Of a stretch of DNA of 64,000 nt, positions 29,864-40,362 are shown one piece after another. The stretch lies in the NCBI RefSeq assembly GCF_040500475.1, contig NZ_CP159358.1:2418001-2482000 (forward strand), in the 5' to 3' direction. This DNA comes from Bacillus sp. Bos-x628 (GTDB lineage: Bacteria; Bacillota; Bacilli; Bacillales; Bacillaceae). The translations under genes were made by a program, and so were the position numbers. Positions within the stretch are counted from its first letter, which is position 1; every line of letters starts with the position of its first letter. The notes beneath the pieces are model-generated. The model was given only the letters and a program-made list of their open reading frames with translations. It did no database searches and had not been told where the DNA came from.

Positions 29864-30197
29864 ATAGGTGTCAAATAAATATCATTTTCCTTTTAAAGTT
29901 GAATATTCTCTGCAAATGAGGTAAAACTAAAGAGTGCTGCGAAATTTTCTGCGAATTTACTTCTTTTAAGCTTCAACAAGTTTAAATACTGCCGCATCAT
30001 GAGATATACTCATTACCCTTCTCTATGTTGACAAAGCTCTATTTCACATTGTTCCTATCTTCACGATATAACGAGTGGGAGCGTTACCATAAGAGCGAGG
30101 TCATTCCAACAAAAAGCGGAATTAAAAAGGCTAATCAAATACAATGTTCATGGATTTTGTAAAGAAATACATTGACTAGAAAAGTGTGGTGTCCATT
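29864..30197 (+). other. Long 5' leader region of rho
   Basis: About 330 bases without a gene. TTGACA occurs near 30027, but no well-spaced -10 is obvious; TTCACA...TATAAC around 30040-30070 is another candidate. In B. subtilis rho has a long untranslated leader through which Rho represses its own synthesis; this spacer is of similar size, so the same control is plausible but not shown. Confidence 0.4.
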
Positions 30198-31481
30198 TTG
30201 AAAGATGTGTCGATTTCATCTTTGGAAAATATGAAATTAAAAGAGCTGTATGAGCTAGCAAAACGGTATAAAATCTCTTATTACAGCAAACTAACAAAAA
30301 AAGAATTGATATTTGCCATTTTAAAGGCAAATGCTGAACAAGAGGATCTCTTATTTATGGAAGGGGTTCTTGAAATTATTCAGTCTGAAGGGTTTGGCTT
30401 TTTAAGACCGATTAACTACTCCCCAAGTTCTGAAGATATTTATATTTCTGCTTCACAAATCAGACGCTTTGATTTGCGAAATGGAGATAAGGTTTCTGGA
30501 AAGGTACGCCCTCCAAAAGAGAATGAACGCTACTATGGACTTCTTCATGTTGAAGCGGTAAATGGGGACGACCCAGAATCAGCTAAGGAACGTGTTCACT
30601 TTCCTGCACTCACACCGCTATTCCCAGATCGCCAAATGGTTCTTGAAACACAGCCTAATCACCTGTCCACTAGAATTATGGATATGATGGCGCCGGTTGG
30701 GTTTGGACAGCGCGGGTTAATCGTGGCGCCGCCGAAGGCAGGGAAAACCATTTTGCTTAAAGAAATTGCAAACAGCATTTCAGAAAATCACCCTGAGGCA
30801 GAATTGATTGTCCTTCTAATTGACGAACGCCCTGAGGAAGTAACAGATATCGAACGTTCTGTTGCAGGGGATGTTGTTAGCTCAACCTTTGACGAAGTAC
30901 CGGAAAACCACATTAAAGTAGCAGAGCTTGTATTAGAGCGTGCGATGCGTCTTGTTGAGCATAAAAAAGACGTCATTATTTTAATGGACAGCATTACAAG
31001 GCTCGCTCGTGCATATAACCTTGTCATTCCACCAAGCGGAAGAACGCTTTCTGGCGGGATTGATCCGGCTGCTTTCCATCGTCCAAAACGTTTCTTTGGT
31101 GCTGCGCGTAACATCGAGGAAGGCGGAAGCTTGACCATTTTGGCAACAGCACTTGTTGAAACAGGATCACGTATGGATGATGTGATCTATGAGGAGTTTA
31201 AAGGAACGGGGAACATGGAACTCCATCTGGACCGCTCTCTTGCGGAAAGAAGAATTTTCCCTGCCATTGATATTCGCCGTTCTGGTACAAGAAAAGAAGA
31301 GCTGCTTGTTCCAAAAGAGCATCTTGATCGTCTATGGGCCATGAGAAAATCCATGTCTGATACACCTGACTTCGTTGAAAAATTCATGCGTAAAATGAAA
31401 AAAACGAAGACAAACCAAGAATTTTTTGATATCTTAACGCAAGAATGGAAACAAGCAAATATGTCTGCAACTAGAAGATAG
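30198..31481 (+). CDS. rho: Transcription termination factor Rho
   Basis: A 427-residue hexameric RNA-dependent ATPase. The RNA-binding domain carries [18 protein letters not shown] (cold-shock-like fold); the motor has Walker A in [11 protein letters not shown], Walker B in [10 protein letters not shown] and the R-loop near [12 protein letters not shown] at 30198 gives the same length and N-terminus ([20 protein letters not shown]) as B. subtilis Rho. An in-frame GTG four codons earlier is an alternative. No NusG or terminator lies between it and rpmE, which has its own promoter. Confidence 0.97.
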   Translation: MKDVSISSLENMKLKELYELAKRYKISYYSKLTKKELIFAILKANAEQEDLLFMEGVLEIIQSEGFGFLRPINYSPSSEDIYISASQIRRFDLRNGDKVSGKVRPPKENERYYGLLHVEAVNGDDPESAKERVHFPALTPLFPDRQMVLETQPNHLSTRIMDMMAPVGFGQRGLIVAPPKAGKTILLKEIANSISENHPEAELIVLLIDERPEEVTDIERSVAGDVVSSTFDEVPENHIKVAELVLERAMRLVEHKKDVIILMDSITRLARAYNLVIPPSGRTLSGGIDPAAFHRPKRFFGAARNIEEGGSLTILATALVETGSRMDDVIYEEFKGTGNMELHLDRSLAERRIFPAIDIRRSGTRKEELLVPKEHLDRLWAMRKSMSDTPDFVEKFMRKMKKTKTNQEFFDILTQEWKQANMSATRR

Positions 31482-31500
31482 ATTCTTGAAAAAAAACCAT

Positions 31501-31529
31501 TTGCAATCATAGACTCACACTGTTATAAT
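31501..31529 (+). promoter_or_regulatory. Sigma-A promoter for rpmE
   Basis: TTGCAA and a perfect TATAAT with a 17-base spacer, 80 bases before rpmE. Confidence 0.75.
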
Positions 31530-31611
31530 TTTATCATGTGCGTTTCAGATTTATTCTGAGATAATAACTCTGTTTCCGAATTGGATTCAGGGCGGAAGGA
31601 GATGACAGTAG

Positions 31612-31812
<201 letters not shown>

Positions 31813-31825
31813 TAATAGATACAAT

Positions 31826-31859
31826 AAACAGGCAGGAATCCGTTCTTGCCTGTTTTTTT
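31826..31859 (+). terminator. Terminator after rpmE
   Basis: AACAGGCAggaa and ttctTGCCTGTT around a TCCG loop, then seven T residues. Confidence 0.9.
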
Positions 31860-31899
31860 ACGTGGATTGATGGAATTTTATAATGGGGGAGAAGACCTT

Positions 31900-32502
31900 A
31901 TGTATGTGATGAAACAAAGCGGTTGGCTTGAAGTCATCTGTGGTAGTATGTTTTCTGGAAAGTCGGAGGAATTGATTCGGAGAGCTAAAAGAGCCGTCTT
32001 TGCCAAACAAGAAGTTAAAATATTCAAACCAATGATTGATAACCGATATAGCACAAGTTCCGTTGTGTCACATAACGGTTCTTCAGTAGATGCAATTGCA
32101 GTTGCCTCACCAAAAGACATCATAACGCACATATCAGAAAAAACCGATGTCATTGGCATAGATGAGGTGCAATTTTTTGATGAGACAATCATTGACATTG
32201 TCACTCAATTGGCTGATAAAGGCTACCGAGTCATTGTTGCAGGCCTTGATCAAGACTTCAGAGGAGAGCCATTTGGTGTTGTTCCGCATTTAATGGCATG
32301 TGCAGAGCTTGTGACAAAACTTCAAGCAGTTTGTTCGGTATGCGGCTCCCCAGCGAGTAGAACACAACGCTTGATCGACGGTAAACCCGCATCCTATGAT
32401 GATCCCATCATTCTAGTAGGTGCGCAGGAATCATATGAAGCACGATGCAGACATCACCATGAAGTACCAAGACTTGATGTTGGTACAACACTTGACAATT
32501 AA
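31900..32502 (+). CDS. tdk: Thymidine kinase
   Basis: A 200-residue type II thymidine kinase, the salvage enzyme making dTMP. The P-loop [10 protein letters not shown], the Walker B-like [10 protein letters not shown], and zinc-binding cysteines (CSVCG and later YEARCRHHH) are all visible. ATG at 31900 follows GGGGGAGAAG at good spacing and matches the B. subtilis start. The frame is open back to 31846 but that would begin within the rpmE terminator. Confidence 0.96.
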   Translation: MYVMKQSGWLEVICGSMFSGKSEELIRRAKRAVFAKQEVKIFKPMIDNRYSTSSVVSHNGSSVDAIAVASPKDIITHISEKTDVIGIDEVQFFDETIIDIVTQLADKGYRVIVAGLDQDFRGEPFGVVPHLMACAELVTKLQAVCSVCGSPASRTQRLIDGKPASYDDPIILVGAQESYEARCRHHHEVPRLDVGTTLDN

Positions 32503-32775
32503 AAAAAAATGCCGCTGTGTTTTGTTTTTCGTGTTTTTGGCTTAACACCCATCATTTTTACTTAAATAAATTAAATAACGATATGAAAAAATTATCTAAT
32601 TTTCAAAGCTTGCGTTTTAACATAAGCAGGCATAAAATGACTAACTGTAGTGTAAAGCATTTAAACGAAAAGTTCGATTTCTTGTCATAATTTTTTTGAT
32701 GAAGGATTTTTCTCCTTAATCGTTCTTTGGATTAATAGTTAACCTTATTTATATTTTAGAAAGAGGGTAGTTTTG

Positions 32776-34476
32776 ATGAACAACGTGAAGAAAACAAAAG
32801 AAGGTTACCTCGAAACCACTTTAACAGGTAAAGATGTATTATCAATTCCAACGTTGAACAAAGGTGTTGCTTTTTCAGAAGAAGAAAGACAAGAACTCGG
32901 ACTAGAAGGCTTGCTTCCTCCAACTGTACTTACTTTAGAACAACAAGCAGAAAGAGCATATAAGCAATTTCTTGCTCAGCCAGACCGTCTACGTCAAAAC
33001 GTATACTTAAGCGATTTACAAAACCGCAATGAAGTCTTGTTTTACAAACTGTTAACAGACAAGCTTCGCGAAATGCTGCCTGTTGTATACACACCAACTG
33101 TTGGTGAAGCGATTCAAGAATACAGCCATGAATACAGAAGACCTCATGGTGTCTATCTTTCAATCGACAACATTGATGGCATTGAGAAAGCATTTGAAAA
33201 CTTACATGCAACAGCTGGCGATATCGACCTTATCGTTGCAACTGACTCTGAGAGCATTCTAGGAATTGGTGACTGGGGTGTTGGTGGTATAAACATTGCA
33301 ATCGGTAAATTAGCGGTTTACACTGCAGCAGCAGGTATTGACCCAAGCCGTGTAATTCCGGTCGTATTAGATGTTGGAACAAACAACGAGAAATTATTGA
33401 ATGATCCATTATACATCGGAAATCACCACAAACGAGTACAAGGTGAAAAGTACGAAGAATTTATTGATGCTTATGTGAAAACAGCACTCAAATTCTTCCC
33501 GAAAGCATTGCTACACTGGGAAGATCTTGGTAACAAAAATGCACGTAACATCATGAAAAAATACAACGATAACATCTTGACATTTAACGATGATATTCAA
33601 GGTACTGGTGCCATTACTTTAGCGGGAGTTCTTGCAGCTGTCAAGAAAACTGGTACACAATTGAAAGATCACCGTATTGTGATCTTCGGAGCAGGTTCAG
33701 CTGGTATCGGAATCGCAGATCAAATGCGTGACAAAATGGTACTTGAAGGTCTTACTGAAGAAGAAGCGAACAATGCATTCTGGACATTAGATTACAGAGG
33801 ACTATTAACAGATCAATTTGAAGATGAAGTGCTTGATTTCCAAAAACCATATCTTCGTTCATCTGACGAAGTAGATGGCTGGGCACGTGACGAAAAAGGA
33901 CAAATTTCCTTTGCAGAAACAGTTCGCCAAGTGAAGCCGACAATTTTAATCGGTACGTCAGGTCAAGGTGGAGCTTTCACAGAAGAGATCATCAAAGAAA
34001 TGGCAGCTCATACAGAGCGTCCTGTTATTATGCCAATGTCTAACCCAACACCACTTGCTGAGGCAGTGCCAGAGGATATATTCAAATGGACAGACGGTCG
34101 TGCACTTGTTGCAACAGGTAGCCCATTTGAAAACGTTGTATACAACGGAATCGAACATGAAATTGGACAATCAAACAATGCGTTTGTCTTCCCAGGTCTT
34201 GGTCTTGGTTCAATCGTAACGGAGTCAAAAATCATCACAAAAGGAATGTTTGTGGCTTCTGCAAATGCAATTGCGGAAATGGTTGATTATGATCATCCAG
34301 GTGCTGGTCTACTGCCAAGTATTGATAAATTACAAGAAGTTTCAATTCAAGTTGCGATTGCTGTAGCTAAAGCAGCGATCGAAGATGGGGTAGCAAGAAA
34401 GACTCCAGATAATATCGAACAAGCTGTAAAAGATGCAATGTGGATTCCTGAATATAAGAAAATTGTAAGAGCATAA
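32776..34476 (+). CDS. maeA: NAD-dependent malic enzyme MaeA
   Basis: A 566-residue oxidative decarboxylase converting malate to pyruvate. It contains [14 protein letters not shown], the divalent-metal and malate region [10 protein letters not shown] and [15 protein letters not shown], and the dinucleotide loop [15 protein letters not shown]. subtilis MaeA (YwkA) is induced by malate with the adjacent permease ywkB. ATG at 32776 follows GAGGG; a TTG one codon earlier is less likely. The 270 bases upstream are AT-rich; I cannot assign a MalR site. Confidence 0.95.
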   Translation: MNNVKKTKEGYLETTLTGKDVLSIPTLNKGVAFSEEERQELGLEGLLPPTVLTLEQQAERAYKQFLAQPDRLRQNVYLSDLQNRNEVLFYKLLTDKLREMLPVVYTPTVGEAIQEYSHEYRRPHGVYLSIDNIDGIEKAFENLHATAGDIDLIVATDSESILGIGDWGVGGINIAIGKLAVYTAAAGIDPSRVIPVVLDVGTNNEKLLNDPLYIGNHHKRVQGEKYEEFIDAYVKTALKFFPKALLHWEDLGNKNARNIMKKYNDNILTFNDDIQGTGAITLAGVLAAVKKTGTQLKDHRIVIFGAGSAGIGIADQMRDKMVLEGLTEEEANNAFWTLDYRGLLTDQFEDEVLDFQKPYLRSSDEVDGWARDEKGQISFAETVRQVKPTILIGTSGQGGAFTEEIIKEMAAHTERPVIMPMSNPTPLAEAVPEDIFKWTDGRALVATGSPFENVVYNGIEHEIGQSNNAFVFPGLGLGSIVTESKIITKGMFVASANAIAEMVDYDHPGAGLLPSIDKLQEVSIQVAIAVAKAAIEDGVARKTPDNIEQAVKDAMWIPEYKKIVRA

Positions 34477-34488
34477 TAAGGTAAGTGT

Positions 34489-34521
34489 GCGGTATTGTTT
34501 AGAATACCTAAACAATACCGC
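34489..34521 (+). other. Perfect 14-base stem-loop between maeA and ywkB
   Basis: GCGGTATTGTTTAG pairs perfectly with CTAAACAATACCGC around a five-base loop. No T tract follows, so it is not an intrinsic terminator by itself. It may set the ratio of maeA to ywkB mRNA or stabilise the maeA 3' end. Confidence 0.7.
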
Positions 34522-34565
34522 TATCAAAAGAAACATGTAAAGAGGATTTAAGGAGGAAAAGTAAG

Positions 34566-35522
34566 ATGGACTTTTTAAATATTTTGGTCCTCCTAGCACC
34601 GATTTTTTTCGTTATCGCGCTGGGTTGGTTCGCAGGGCACTTCGGCAGCTATGACGTTAAATCTGCAAAAGGTGTAAGCACACTTGTGACAAAGTATGCT
34701 TTGCCAGCGCACTTTATCGCCAGCATTCTGTCTACCCCAAAAGATAAATTCTATAGTCAAATCCCATTTTTCGTTGCACTCATTTTAGGGATTCTCGGTT
34801 TTTATGTCATTATCCTATTTGTTACAAAGTTTGTTTTTAAATATGATTTAACAGATTCTTCTATATTCTCATTAAACTCAGCTCAACCGACCTTTGCATT
34901 CATGGGGATTCCGGTCTTAGGCAGTATATTTGGGGCTCAAGAAGTTGCAATTCCTATTGCGATTACCGGAATAGTTGTAAATGCATTGCTTGATCCAATT
35001 GCGATTATTGTTTCAACTGTCGGTGAAAAAACAAAAGGTAAAGTCAAAGAGGGCGAAAGCTTCTTAAAGATGACAACAAAGGCCATTTTGCACGGTTTGT
35101 CAGAGCCGCTAGCACTCGCGCCGCTTGTAAGTATCATTCTTGTTCTTCTAGGATTTAAACTTCCTGAAATTGGACATGACATGTTAGAAGAAATCGGAAG
35201 CGTTACATCAGGGGTTGCGCTATTTGCAGTCGGTGTTACTGTTGGTATCCGTAAGATTAAATTAAGCCTACCAGCATTTAGTATCGCATTGCTAAAAGTA
35301 GCTGTACAACCTATACTTATGTATTTTATCGCCATTCTTCTAGGTCTTTCAGCTGATGAAATCACAAAAGCTGTATTACTTGTTGCCTTCCCTGGTTCAG
35401 CAGTTGCGGCCATGATTGCTACAAGATTTGAAAAGCAGGAAGCAGAAACTGCATCCGCGTTTGTAATTAGTGCGATCTTGTCATTGATTACCTTACCAAT
35501 TATTATTGCCCTGACCGTATAA
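34566..35522 (+). CDS. ywkB: Auxin-efflux-carrier family permease YwkB, putative malate transporter
   Basis: A 318-residue protein with about ten hydrophobic helices arranged as two five-helix halves, typical of the AEC/BASS-like fold. [18 protein letters not shown] and [13 protein letters not shown] are characteristic half-helix segments. Co-transcription with maeA points to malate or a related dicarboxylate; that substrate is inference from context. TTAAGGAGG precedes the ATG. Confidence 0.9.
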   Translation: MDFLNILVLLAPIFFVIALGWFAGHFGSYDVKSAKGVSTLVTKYALPAHFIASILSTPKDKFYSQIPFFVALILGILGFYVIILFVTKFVFKYDLTDSSIFSLNSAQPTFAFMGIPVLGSIFGAQEVAIPIAITGIVVNALLDPIAIIVSTVGEKTKGKVKEGESFLKMTTKAILHGLSEPLALAPLVSIILVLLGFKLPEIGHDMLEEIGSVTSGVALFAVGVTVGIRKIKLSLPAFSIALLKVAVQPILMYFIAILLGLSADEITKAVLLVAFPGSAVAAMIATRFEKQEAETASAFVISAILSLITLPIIIALTV

Positions 35523-35528
35523 TAAAGT

Positions 35529-35561
35529 AGAAAGGCTGCCTGTTTTAGGCAGCCTTTCTTA
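35529..35561. terminator. Terminator between ywkB and racA
   Basis: AAAGGCTGCC and GGCAGCCTTT form a ten-base stem with a seven-base loop, then TCTT. It overlaps the last bases of racA on the other strand. Confidence 0.85.
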
Positions 35562-36107
35562 GCGAAATGATTGAAAGAGAGGGAAAAGCACACGTTTCTT
35601 TTTGATCTCAGAGTGTGCGGTTTCCTTTTCTTCTTTTACTTTGGATAGTTGTTTGAGTGAAGTAGTCAGGTGTTCGAGCCGTGCAGTTAAATCTTCAATT
35701 TCCCTTCGATGCTGTAATAGCTGATAAGAGACACCCTCATCGGCTTTTTTCGCAAGCTTCCGCTCAAGCTCGTTTAAACGATGTTCAAAAGCATTGGCGT
35801 GTGATGGCTGTTGAAGCAGTTGTTTTACTTGCTGTTCTAGTGCTTCAACTCTTTGTGTATAAATTTTAGATTCTGCGGCAGGTGCGAGCTGATGGGCCGT
35901 CTCTTCATCAATTGGTAGTCTAATCTCTTGCAGAAGCACACCATCACTTAGTTGCTGTTTAACTTGCTTGAGCAGCATCACATTGTCTTCAGAGAATTCA
36001 TAATGCCCAAGTTCGTTCCGGGCGACAGGGATATGGAGTTGTTTGACCCAGCGCTGAATCGTTTTTGAAGAGACACCAATTTCCTTTGCAACCTCATTTG
36101 TATTCAA
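35559..36107 (-). CDS. racA: Chromosome-anchoring protein RacA
   Basis: A 182-residue DNA-binding protein that ties origin-proximal DNA to the cell pole via DivIVA at the onset of sporulation. The N-terminal MerR-like helix-turn-helix reads NEVAKEIGVSSKTIQRWVKQ; residues about 85-160 form a coiled coil (RVEALEQQVKQLLQQ, RLNELERKLAKKADEG, EDLTARLEHLTTSLKQL); the tail is basic. TTG start at 36107 follows GGGAGGGC. Length matches B. subtilis RacA (184). Confidence 0.94.
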   Translation of the reverse strand: MNTNEVAKEIGVSSKTIQRWVKQLHIPVARNELGHYEFSEDNVMLLKQVKQQLSDGVLLQEIRLPIDEETAHQLAPAAESKIYTQRVEALEQQVKQLLQQPSHANAFEHRLNELERKLAKKADEGVSYQLLQHRREIEDLTARLEHLTTSLKQLSKVKEEKETAHSEIKKKRVLFPLFQSFR

Positions 36108-36235
36108 ACCAAAAGCCCTCCCTTTTTTCGATTATAAGTATCATTCTCTTGAGAGAGGACTCGCTCCTTCACCTTAGACAAAACAAGTAACCATTCGCCA
36201 AAGAAAGTGGTTTTTAGTGAAAAATTGATATTTTT

Positions 36236-36264
36236 TTGACTGTCATATCCCGCTATACTATAAT
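36236..36264 (+). promoter_or_regulatory. Sigma-A promoter for prfA-prmC
   Basis: TTGACT and a perfect TATAAT with a 17-base spacer, 34 bases before the prfA start. Confidence 0.85.
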
Positions 36265-36297
36265 TAGACTGTTACGCACAAAACAGAGGTGAAGACC

Positions 36298-37365
36298 ATG
36301 TTAGACCGTTTAAAATCAATTGAAGAACGCTATGAAAAGCTAAATGAATATTTAAGTGATCCTGAAGTGGTGAACGACCCTAAGAAGCTTCGAGAATATT
36401 CAAAGGAACAATCTGATATTCAAGAAACTGTTGAGGTATATAGACGATATCGTGAGGCGTATGAACAGCTAAGTGATGCGAAAGCTATGTTAGAAGAGAA
36501 GCTGGATGCCGACATGCGCGACATGGTCAAGGAAGAAATTTCAGAGCTCACTGAAGAAACAGAACGTTTGGAAGACAAGCTGAAAATTTTGTTGATCCCG
36601 AAAGACCCAAATGACGATAAAAACGTTATTGTAGAGATTCGTGGTGCAGCGGGCGGAGAAGAGGCTGCTCTTTTTGCAGTAAACCTTTACCGTATGTACA
36701 GTCGATATGCTGAAATGCAAGGCTGGAAAACCGAAGTTATGGAAACAAGTGTAACTGGCACAGGTGGATATAAAGAAATCATTTTCATGATCAACGGGAA
36801 AGGCGCTTATTCCAAATTGAAATTTGAAAATGGCGCACACCGCGTGCAGCGTGTTCCTGAAACAGAATCAGGCGGCCGTATTCATACATCGACTGCAACA
36901 GTTGCTGTTTTACCTGAGGCAGAGGAAGTAGAAGTTGATATCCATGAAAAAGATATTCGTGTAGATACGTTCGCATCAAGCGGGCCTGGCGGACAAAGTG
37001 TTAATACCACAATGTCAGCTGTTCGATTAACTCACCTTCCAACAGGTGTCGTTGTTTCCTGTCAAGATGAGAAATCGCAAATCAAAAACAAAGAGAAAGC
37101 AATGAAAGTGTTATGTGCTAGAATTTACGATAAATTCCAGCGTGAAGCACAAGCTGAATATGATCAAACACGTAAATCTGCTGTCGGAACAGGGGATCGT
37201 TCAGAGCGTATCCGTACATACAACTTCCCGCAAAACCGTGTAACAGACCACCGAATTGGATTGACGATTCAGAAGCTTGATCAAATACTTGAGGGTAAAC
37301 TTGATGAGGTCATTGATGCATTAATTGTTGAAGATCAATCAAGAAAGCTTCAAAATGAAAAATAA
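36298..37365 (+). CDS. prfA: Peptide chain release factor 1
   Basis: A 355-residue class I release factor recognising UAA and UAG. The GGQ tripeptide lies in [14 protein letters not shown], where it enters the peptidyl transferase centre; the stop-codon-reading domain is in the middle ([16 protein letters not shown]). ATG at 36298 follows AGAGGTGA; a GTG three codons earlier is in frame but within the Shine-Dalgarno. Its last 11 bases overlap prmC, whose product methylates the GGQ glutamine. Confidence 0.97.
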   Translation: MLDRLKSIEERYEKLNEYLSDPEVVNDPKKLREYSKEQSDIQETVEVYRRYREAYEQLSDAKAMLEEKLDADMRDMVKEEISELTEETERLEDKLKILLIPKDPNDDKNVIVEIRGAAGGEEAALFAVNLYRMYSRYAEMQGWKTEVMETSVTGTGGYKEIIFMINGKGAYSKLKFENGAHRVQRVPETESGGRIHTSTATVAVLPEAEEVEVDIHEKDIRVDTFASSGPGGQSVNTTMSAVRLTHLPTGVVVSCQDEKSQIKNKEKAMKVLCARIYDKFQREAQAEYDQTRKSAVGTGDRSERIRTYNFPQNRVTDHRIGLTIQKLDQILEGKLDEVIDALIVEDQSRKLQNEK

Positions 37366-38245
37366 TTATCAACGAACGATTTTTGAAGCCCTTAAATGGG
37401 CTTCTTCTTTGTTAACAGAAGCCGGCAGAGACCAAAATGCATCTGAAATCCTTCTCATGCATATACTCGGATTGAGTAGAAGTGAGCTCCTCGCACGGTT
37501 TCATGATCCGCTACCAGAGGAACAGGATCGTCTGTTCAGTGACTTTGTCAAACAGCACGAACTTGGGGTGCCTGTTCAACATTTAATTGGCTTTGAATAC
37601 TTTTATGGTCGCCCCTTTGAGGTAAACAAGCATGTCCTCATTCCTCGTCCTGAAACGGAAGAAGTCGTTCTCTGTGCACTGAATATGCTGAATGATGTAT
37701 TTCCGCATGATCAGCAGTTGTCAGTTGTTGATGTTGGCACAGGAAGCGGTGCCATTGCAATTACTTTAGCGCTTGAAAATAAGCTTCTAACTGTGACAGC
37801 GACGGATATCTCACTTGATGCGCTTGAGGTAGCGAAACGAAACCAGCAAGCACTTGGTGCTGACGTTCACTTTTTACACGGGGACTTACTTGAACCTGTG
37901 ATTGCTCAAGGAATAAAGGTGGATTTGTTCATTTCCAATCCGCCCTATATTGCAGTAGAAGAAATGGGCAACCTGTCTGATGTTGTGACAAAGCATGAAC
38001 CAGAGAATGCACTGACTGATGGGCGTGACGGGCTGTGGTTTTACCAGCGTCTGACCCGAGATCTCCACAAAGTATTAAACAAGCAAGCTGTTGTCGTATT
38101 TGAAATTGGACACACGCAAGCACAAGATGTACAAGCGCTTCTCGTCCAAGCATTCCCTTCTGCAGATGTGAGCATCGTACAAGATATCAACGGAAAGGAT
38201 CGAATTGTTTGCGCACACATTCAAATGGAAAGTCCGGCTAAATAA
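37355..38245 (+). CDS. prmC: Release factor glutamine methyltransferase PrmC
   Basis: A 296-residue SAM-dependent N5-glutamine methyltransferase. The SAM motif [16 protein letters not shown] and the substrate-glutamine motif [11 protein letters not shown] are complete; [15 protein letters not shown] marks the N-terminal helical domain junction. The ATG at 37355 overlaps the end of prfA, coupling translation of enzyme and substrate. No strong ribosome site is visible, consistent with coupling. Confidence 0.95.
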   Translation: MKNNYQRTIFEALKWASSLLTEAGRDQNASEILLMHILGLSRSELLARFHDPLPEEQDRLFSDFVKQHELGVPVQHLIGFEYFYGRPFEVNKHVLIPRPETEEVVLCALNMLNDVFPHDQQLSVVDVGTGSGAIAITLALENKLLTVTATDISLDALEVAKRNQQALGADVHFLHGDLLEPVIAQGIKVDLFISNPPYIAVEEMGNLSDVVTKHEPENALTDGRDGLWFYQRLTRDLHKVLNKQAVVVFEIGHTQAQDVQALLVQAFPSADVSIVQDINGKDRIVCAHIQMESPAK

Positions 38246-38364
38246 AGTCGGACTATTTTATTATGTAAAAATGAAACTAATGGTAAAAGAGATACGTATA
38301 TATAAAAGAGTGAACATTCTGATCATGATTTTTTACATAAATTTCTATTGAAGGAGCGAATGGT

Positions 38365-38862
38365 GTGAATAGAAGGTATACGATGGTGTTGGTCATCGTC
38401 AGTGTACTATTGATTGTGAGTGCTTGCGGTAAACCGAGCTTTAAAAAAGAGGCGGCAGCATTTGGGGAAAACTATAAAAAAGCACAATACACAGTGAATC
38501 GAACGGATGACCTATCTGAAATGAAAGAGAAGTTGAAGTTTTATTTAACAGAGCATGAATATCAGGAATATACACAAGACAGTATGTTTCCAAGTGTATT
38601 AGAAGCAGCCAAGGACCAAGATTGTCAAATTAAGCTGAAAAAAATAACGTTTACATCTTCAGATGAAAGCGATGACAGAATTGAGTTTGACTATAAAATG
38701 ATGATTCAATTTATCGATCAAAAAGGAAATATCAAAAAGGAAATCGAGAAAAAAGGACAAATGACTGTCATTCAAACGGAATCAGGTTTGAAAATTAGCC
38801 GAGATTGGGACGGAAGGCTTTATCCGTCTGACTACCAATCATCCCCCCAAAGTCGTTCATAA
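38365..38862 (+). CDS. ywkF: Putative lipoprotein YwkF
   Basis: A 165-residue secreted protein with a lipoprotein signal: MNRR, a hydrophobic core and a lipobox ending VSAC at Cys21. The mature part is charged and mostly alpha/beta without recognised motifs. GTG start at 38365 follows AAGGAG. Position between prmC and spoIIR corresponds to B. subtilis ywkF; function unknown. Confidence 0.82.
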   Translation: MNRRYTMVLVIVSVLLIVSACGKPSFKKEAAAFGENYKKAQYTVNRTDDLSEMKEKLKFYLTEHEYQEYTQDSMFPSVLEAAKDQDCQIKLKKITFTSSDESDDRIEFDYKMMIQFIDQKGNIKKEIEKKGQMTVIQTESGLKISRDWDGRLYPSDYQSSPQSRS

Positions 38863-38877
38863 AAGGAACGGCTTTTT
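38849..38877 (+). terminator. Terminator at the end of ywkF
   Basis: AAAGTCGTTC pairs with GAACGGCTTT (one G-T), then TTTTC. The left arm overlaps the last codons of ywkF. Confidence 0.75.
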
Positions 38878-38916
38878 CATTTATCTCTCATAGTCTATTA
38901 AAAAATTCATTTTCTT

Positions 38917-38946
38917 GTTTATGAAAAGGGATTCCTGGACACAATG
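38917..38946 (+). promoter_or_regulatory. Candidate sigma-F promoter for spoIIR
   Basis: GTTTA, 15 bases, GGACACAATG. This fits the forespore sigma-F pattern GYWTA-N16-GGNRANANTR closely, and spoIIR is a known sigma-F gene. Confidence 0.65.
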
Positions 38947-38982
38947 TTTATAGCAAAGCGAAAAAGCAGGGGGAATCACATC

Positions 38983-39633
38983 ATGTTAAAAAATAAAATG
39001 TTGATCTGTCTTTATATGTTTCTATTATTATGCGGAGCTTTTGCACACCTAGGTCAAGAGGAGACGGCGACAGCATCTGCCAATCAACCAGTCGTGATAC
39101 CAGATGAAGCCATACGGTTACGTATTTTAGCAAACAGTAATCGTTCGGCTGATCAAGATGTGAAAAGAAGCATTCGAGATGAAGTGAACGCCAACATAAC
39201 TGAATGGGTCAAAGACCTGACATCGATTGAACAAGCGAGACGTGTCATTCGGTCAAAGCTCCCAGAAATCAATCGAATGGCCAAAGAGAAATTGAAAGAA
39301 CAAAATATCAATCAATCTGTATCGGTCAGTTTTCAAAAAGCTTCCTTTCCAACGAAACTATATGGAAACTTTGTCTATCCGGCCGGAGAGTATGAAGCGA
39401 TTTTGATCACCTTGGGAGAAGGGGATGGAGCGAACTGGTGGTGTGTGTTATTCCCGCCTTTATGCTTTTTAGATTTTTCTAATGGAGAAGCCGTTGCTTC
39501 TCCAGAAAGTGATCATGAAGGTCAAGCAGTGCAAACAAGTGAGTCCGTCAATGAAGCGGTCAAAGAAGATGAAGGCGAGACTGGTGAAGTGAAATTCTTT
39601 CTTCTTGAATGGGTCTCTAGTCTTTTCTCTTGA
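38983..39633 (+). CDS. spoIIR: Stage II sporulation signal protein SpoIIR
   Basis: A 216-residue protein secreted from the forespore that triggers SpoIIGA to process pro-sigma-E in the mother cell. The N-terminal signal (KMLICLYMFLLLCGAFAHLG), the VVIPDEAIRLRILANS segment and the block GDGANWWCVLFPPLCFLDFS match B. subtilis SpoIIR; the end VKFFLLEWVSSLFS is also shared. The acidic linker before it is variable. ATG at 38983 follows CAGGGGG; an in-frame ATG at 38944 lies inside the promoter. Confidence 0.96.
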   Translation: MLKNKMLICLYMFLLLCGAFAHLGQEETATASANQPVVIPDEAIRLRILANSNRSADQDVKRSIRDEVNANITEWVKDLTSIEQARRVIRSKLPEINRMAKEKLKEQNINQSVSVSFQKASFPTKLYGNFVYPAGEYEAILITLGEGDGANWWCVLFPPLCFLDFSNGEAVASPESDHEGQAVQTSESVNEAVKEDEGETGEVKFFLLEWVSSLFS

Positions 39634-39696
39634 AAAAGGTATAAATCCGTTTTTGCCTCATAGAGTTGAAGTAAGAGAACAAAAAGAGGTGAAAGC

Positions 39697-40152
39697 ATGT
39701 ATTATCAATTAAGGATTGCCACAGAAGAAGATGCTCCAGCTATCAATGCTTTTCTGGAAAAGGGACAAGCCAAAGGTGGCGTGACGATCGCGGACCGTAC
39801 ACAATTTGTTGTCATGGAAGATGCAGATCATCAACTTGCGGGCTGTTTAGGCCTTGAACGGCTAAATGAACAAGAAGGGCTACTGCGCTCGCTCGTTATA
39901 TCAGATAAACTCGGTCAGGGTCATATTGTATCTTTATTTCAAAGTGTGCAAACATTGGGAGAAAAACGAGGTGTGGATACTTTCTATGTAGTGGCGAATC
40001 ATGCATCCTCTAAAGAATTTTTAGCATTAATGGGCTTCTCACCTTTAAAGAAAATGCCAAAAAGCATTTGGTTATCGGAGCATGCGAAAGAGTCATTGGG
40101 GATAGAACAAGCTGTTGTGCTGCAAAAAAGGGCAGTTAGTCACAAAACATAG
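39697..40152 (+). CDS. ywlB: GNAT-family acetyltransferase-like protein YwlB
   Basis: A 151-residue GNAT-fold protein. The start MYYQLRIATEEDAPAINAFL is a typical N-terminal strand-helix, and LLRSLVISDKLGQGHIVSLF is the acetyl-CoA pyrophosphate loop (V-x3-Q/R-G-x-G-x). Substrate unknown. AAAGAGGTG precedes the ATG. B. subtilis has ywlA between spoIIR and ywlB; it is missing here. Confidence 0.88.
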   Translation: MYYQLRIATEEDAPAINAFLEKGQAKGGVTIADRTQFVVMEDADHQLAGCLGLERLNEQEGLLRSLVISDKLGQGHIVSLFQSVQTLGEKRGVDTFYVVANHASSKEFLALMGFSPLKKMPKSIWLSEHAKESLGIEQAVVLQKRAVSHKT

Positions 40153-40155
40153 GAC

Positions 40156-40362
40156 TTATACACATACTTATCCACTGATAAACAAGTGTTGTCCACAATT
40201 TGTGGACAACACTTGTTTTATTTAGCGCCATCTTTTATACTTTCAACAGGATAATTGAGATATATCAACAGTTATATCTTTTTTAGAAGGAGTTTGTCTG
40301 ATGTTAAATACAAAAAGGTGGTCTGTGGATTCAAAGAATGATTTATCCACATACTATCCACA
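40156..40362. promoter_or_regulatory. DnaA-box cluster upstream of and inside the start of ywlC
   Basis: Against TTATCCACA: TTATACACA (40156), TTATCCACT (40168), TTGTCCACA (40189), its inverse TGTGGACAA (40201), a perfect TTATCCACA (40343) and CTATCCACA (40354). A further perfect box is at 40664. Six boxes in about 200 bases is far above chance. To my recollection ywlC in B. subtilis is a DnaA-regulated gene with one of the DnaA-box clusters outside oriC, so this appears conserved. Confidence 0.8.
40180..40224 (+). terminator. Long perfect hairpin after ywlB built from inverted DnaA boxes
   Basis: AAACAAGTGTTGTCCACAA (40180-40198) and its exact complement (40200-40218) form a 19-base stem with a minimal loop, followed by TTATTT. 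Each arm contains one TTGTCCACA box. It can act both as a terminator in RNA and as a paired DnaA site in DNA. Confidence 0.8.

Noticed and set aside
34937-35593. A 218-codon open frame on the minus strand
   Set aside because: It lies wholly antisense to the membrane protein gene ywkB, has no ribosome site, and its composition is the mirror of hydrophobic codons; ywkB has clear family motifs and a Shine-Dalgarno.
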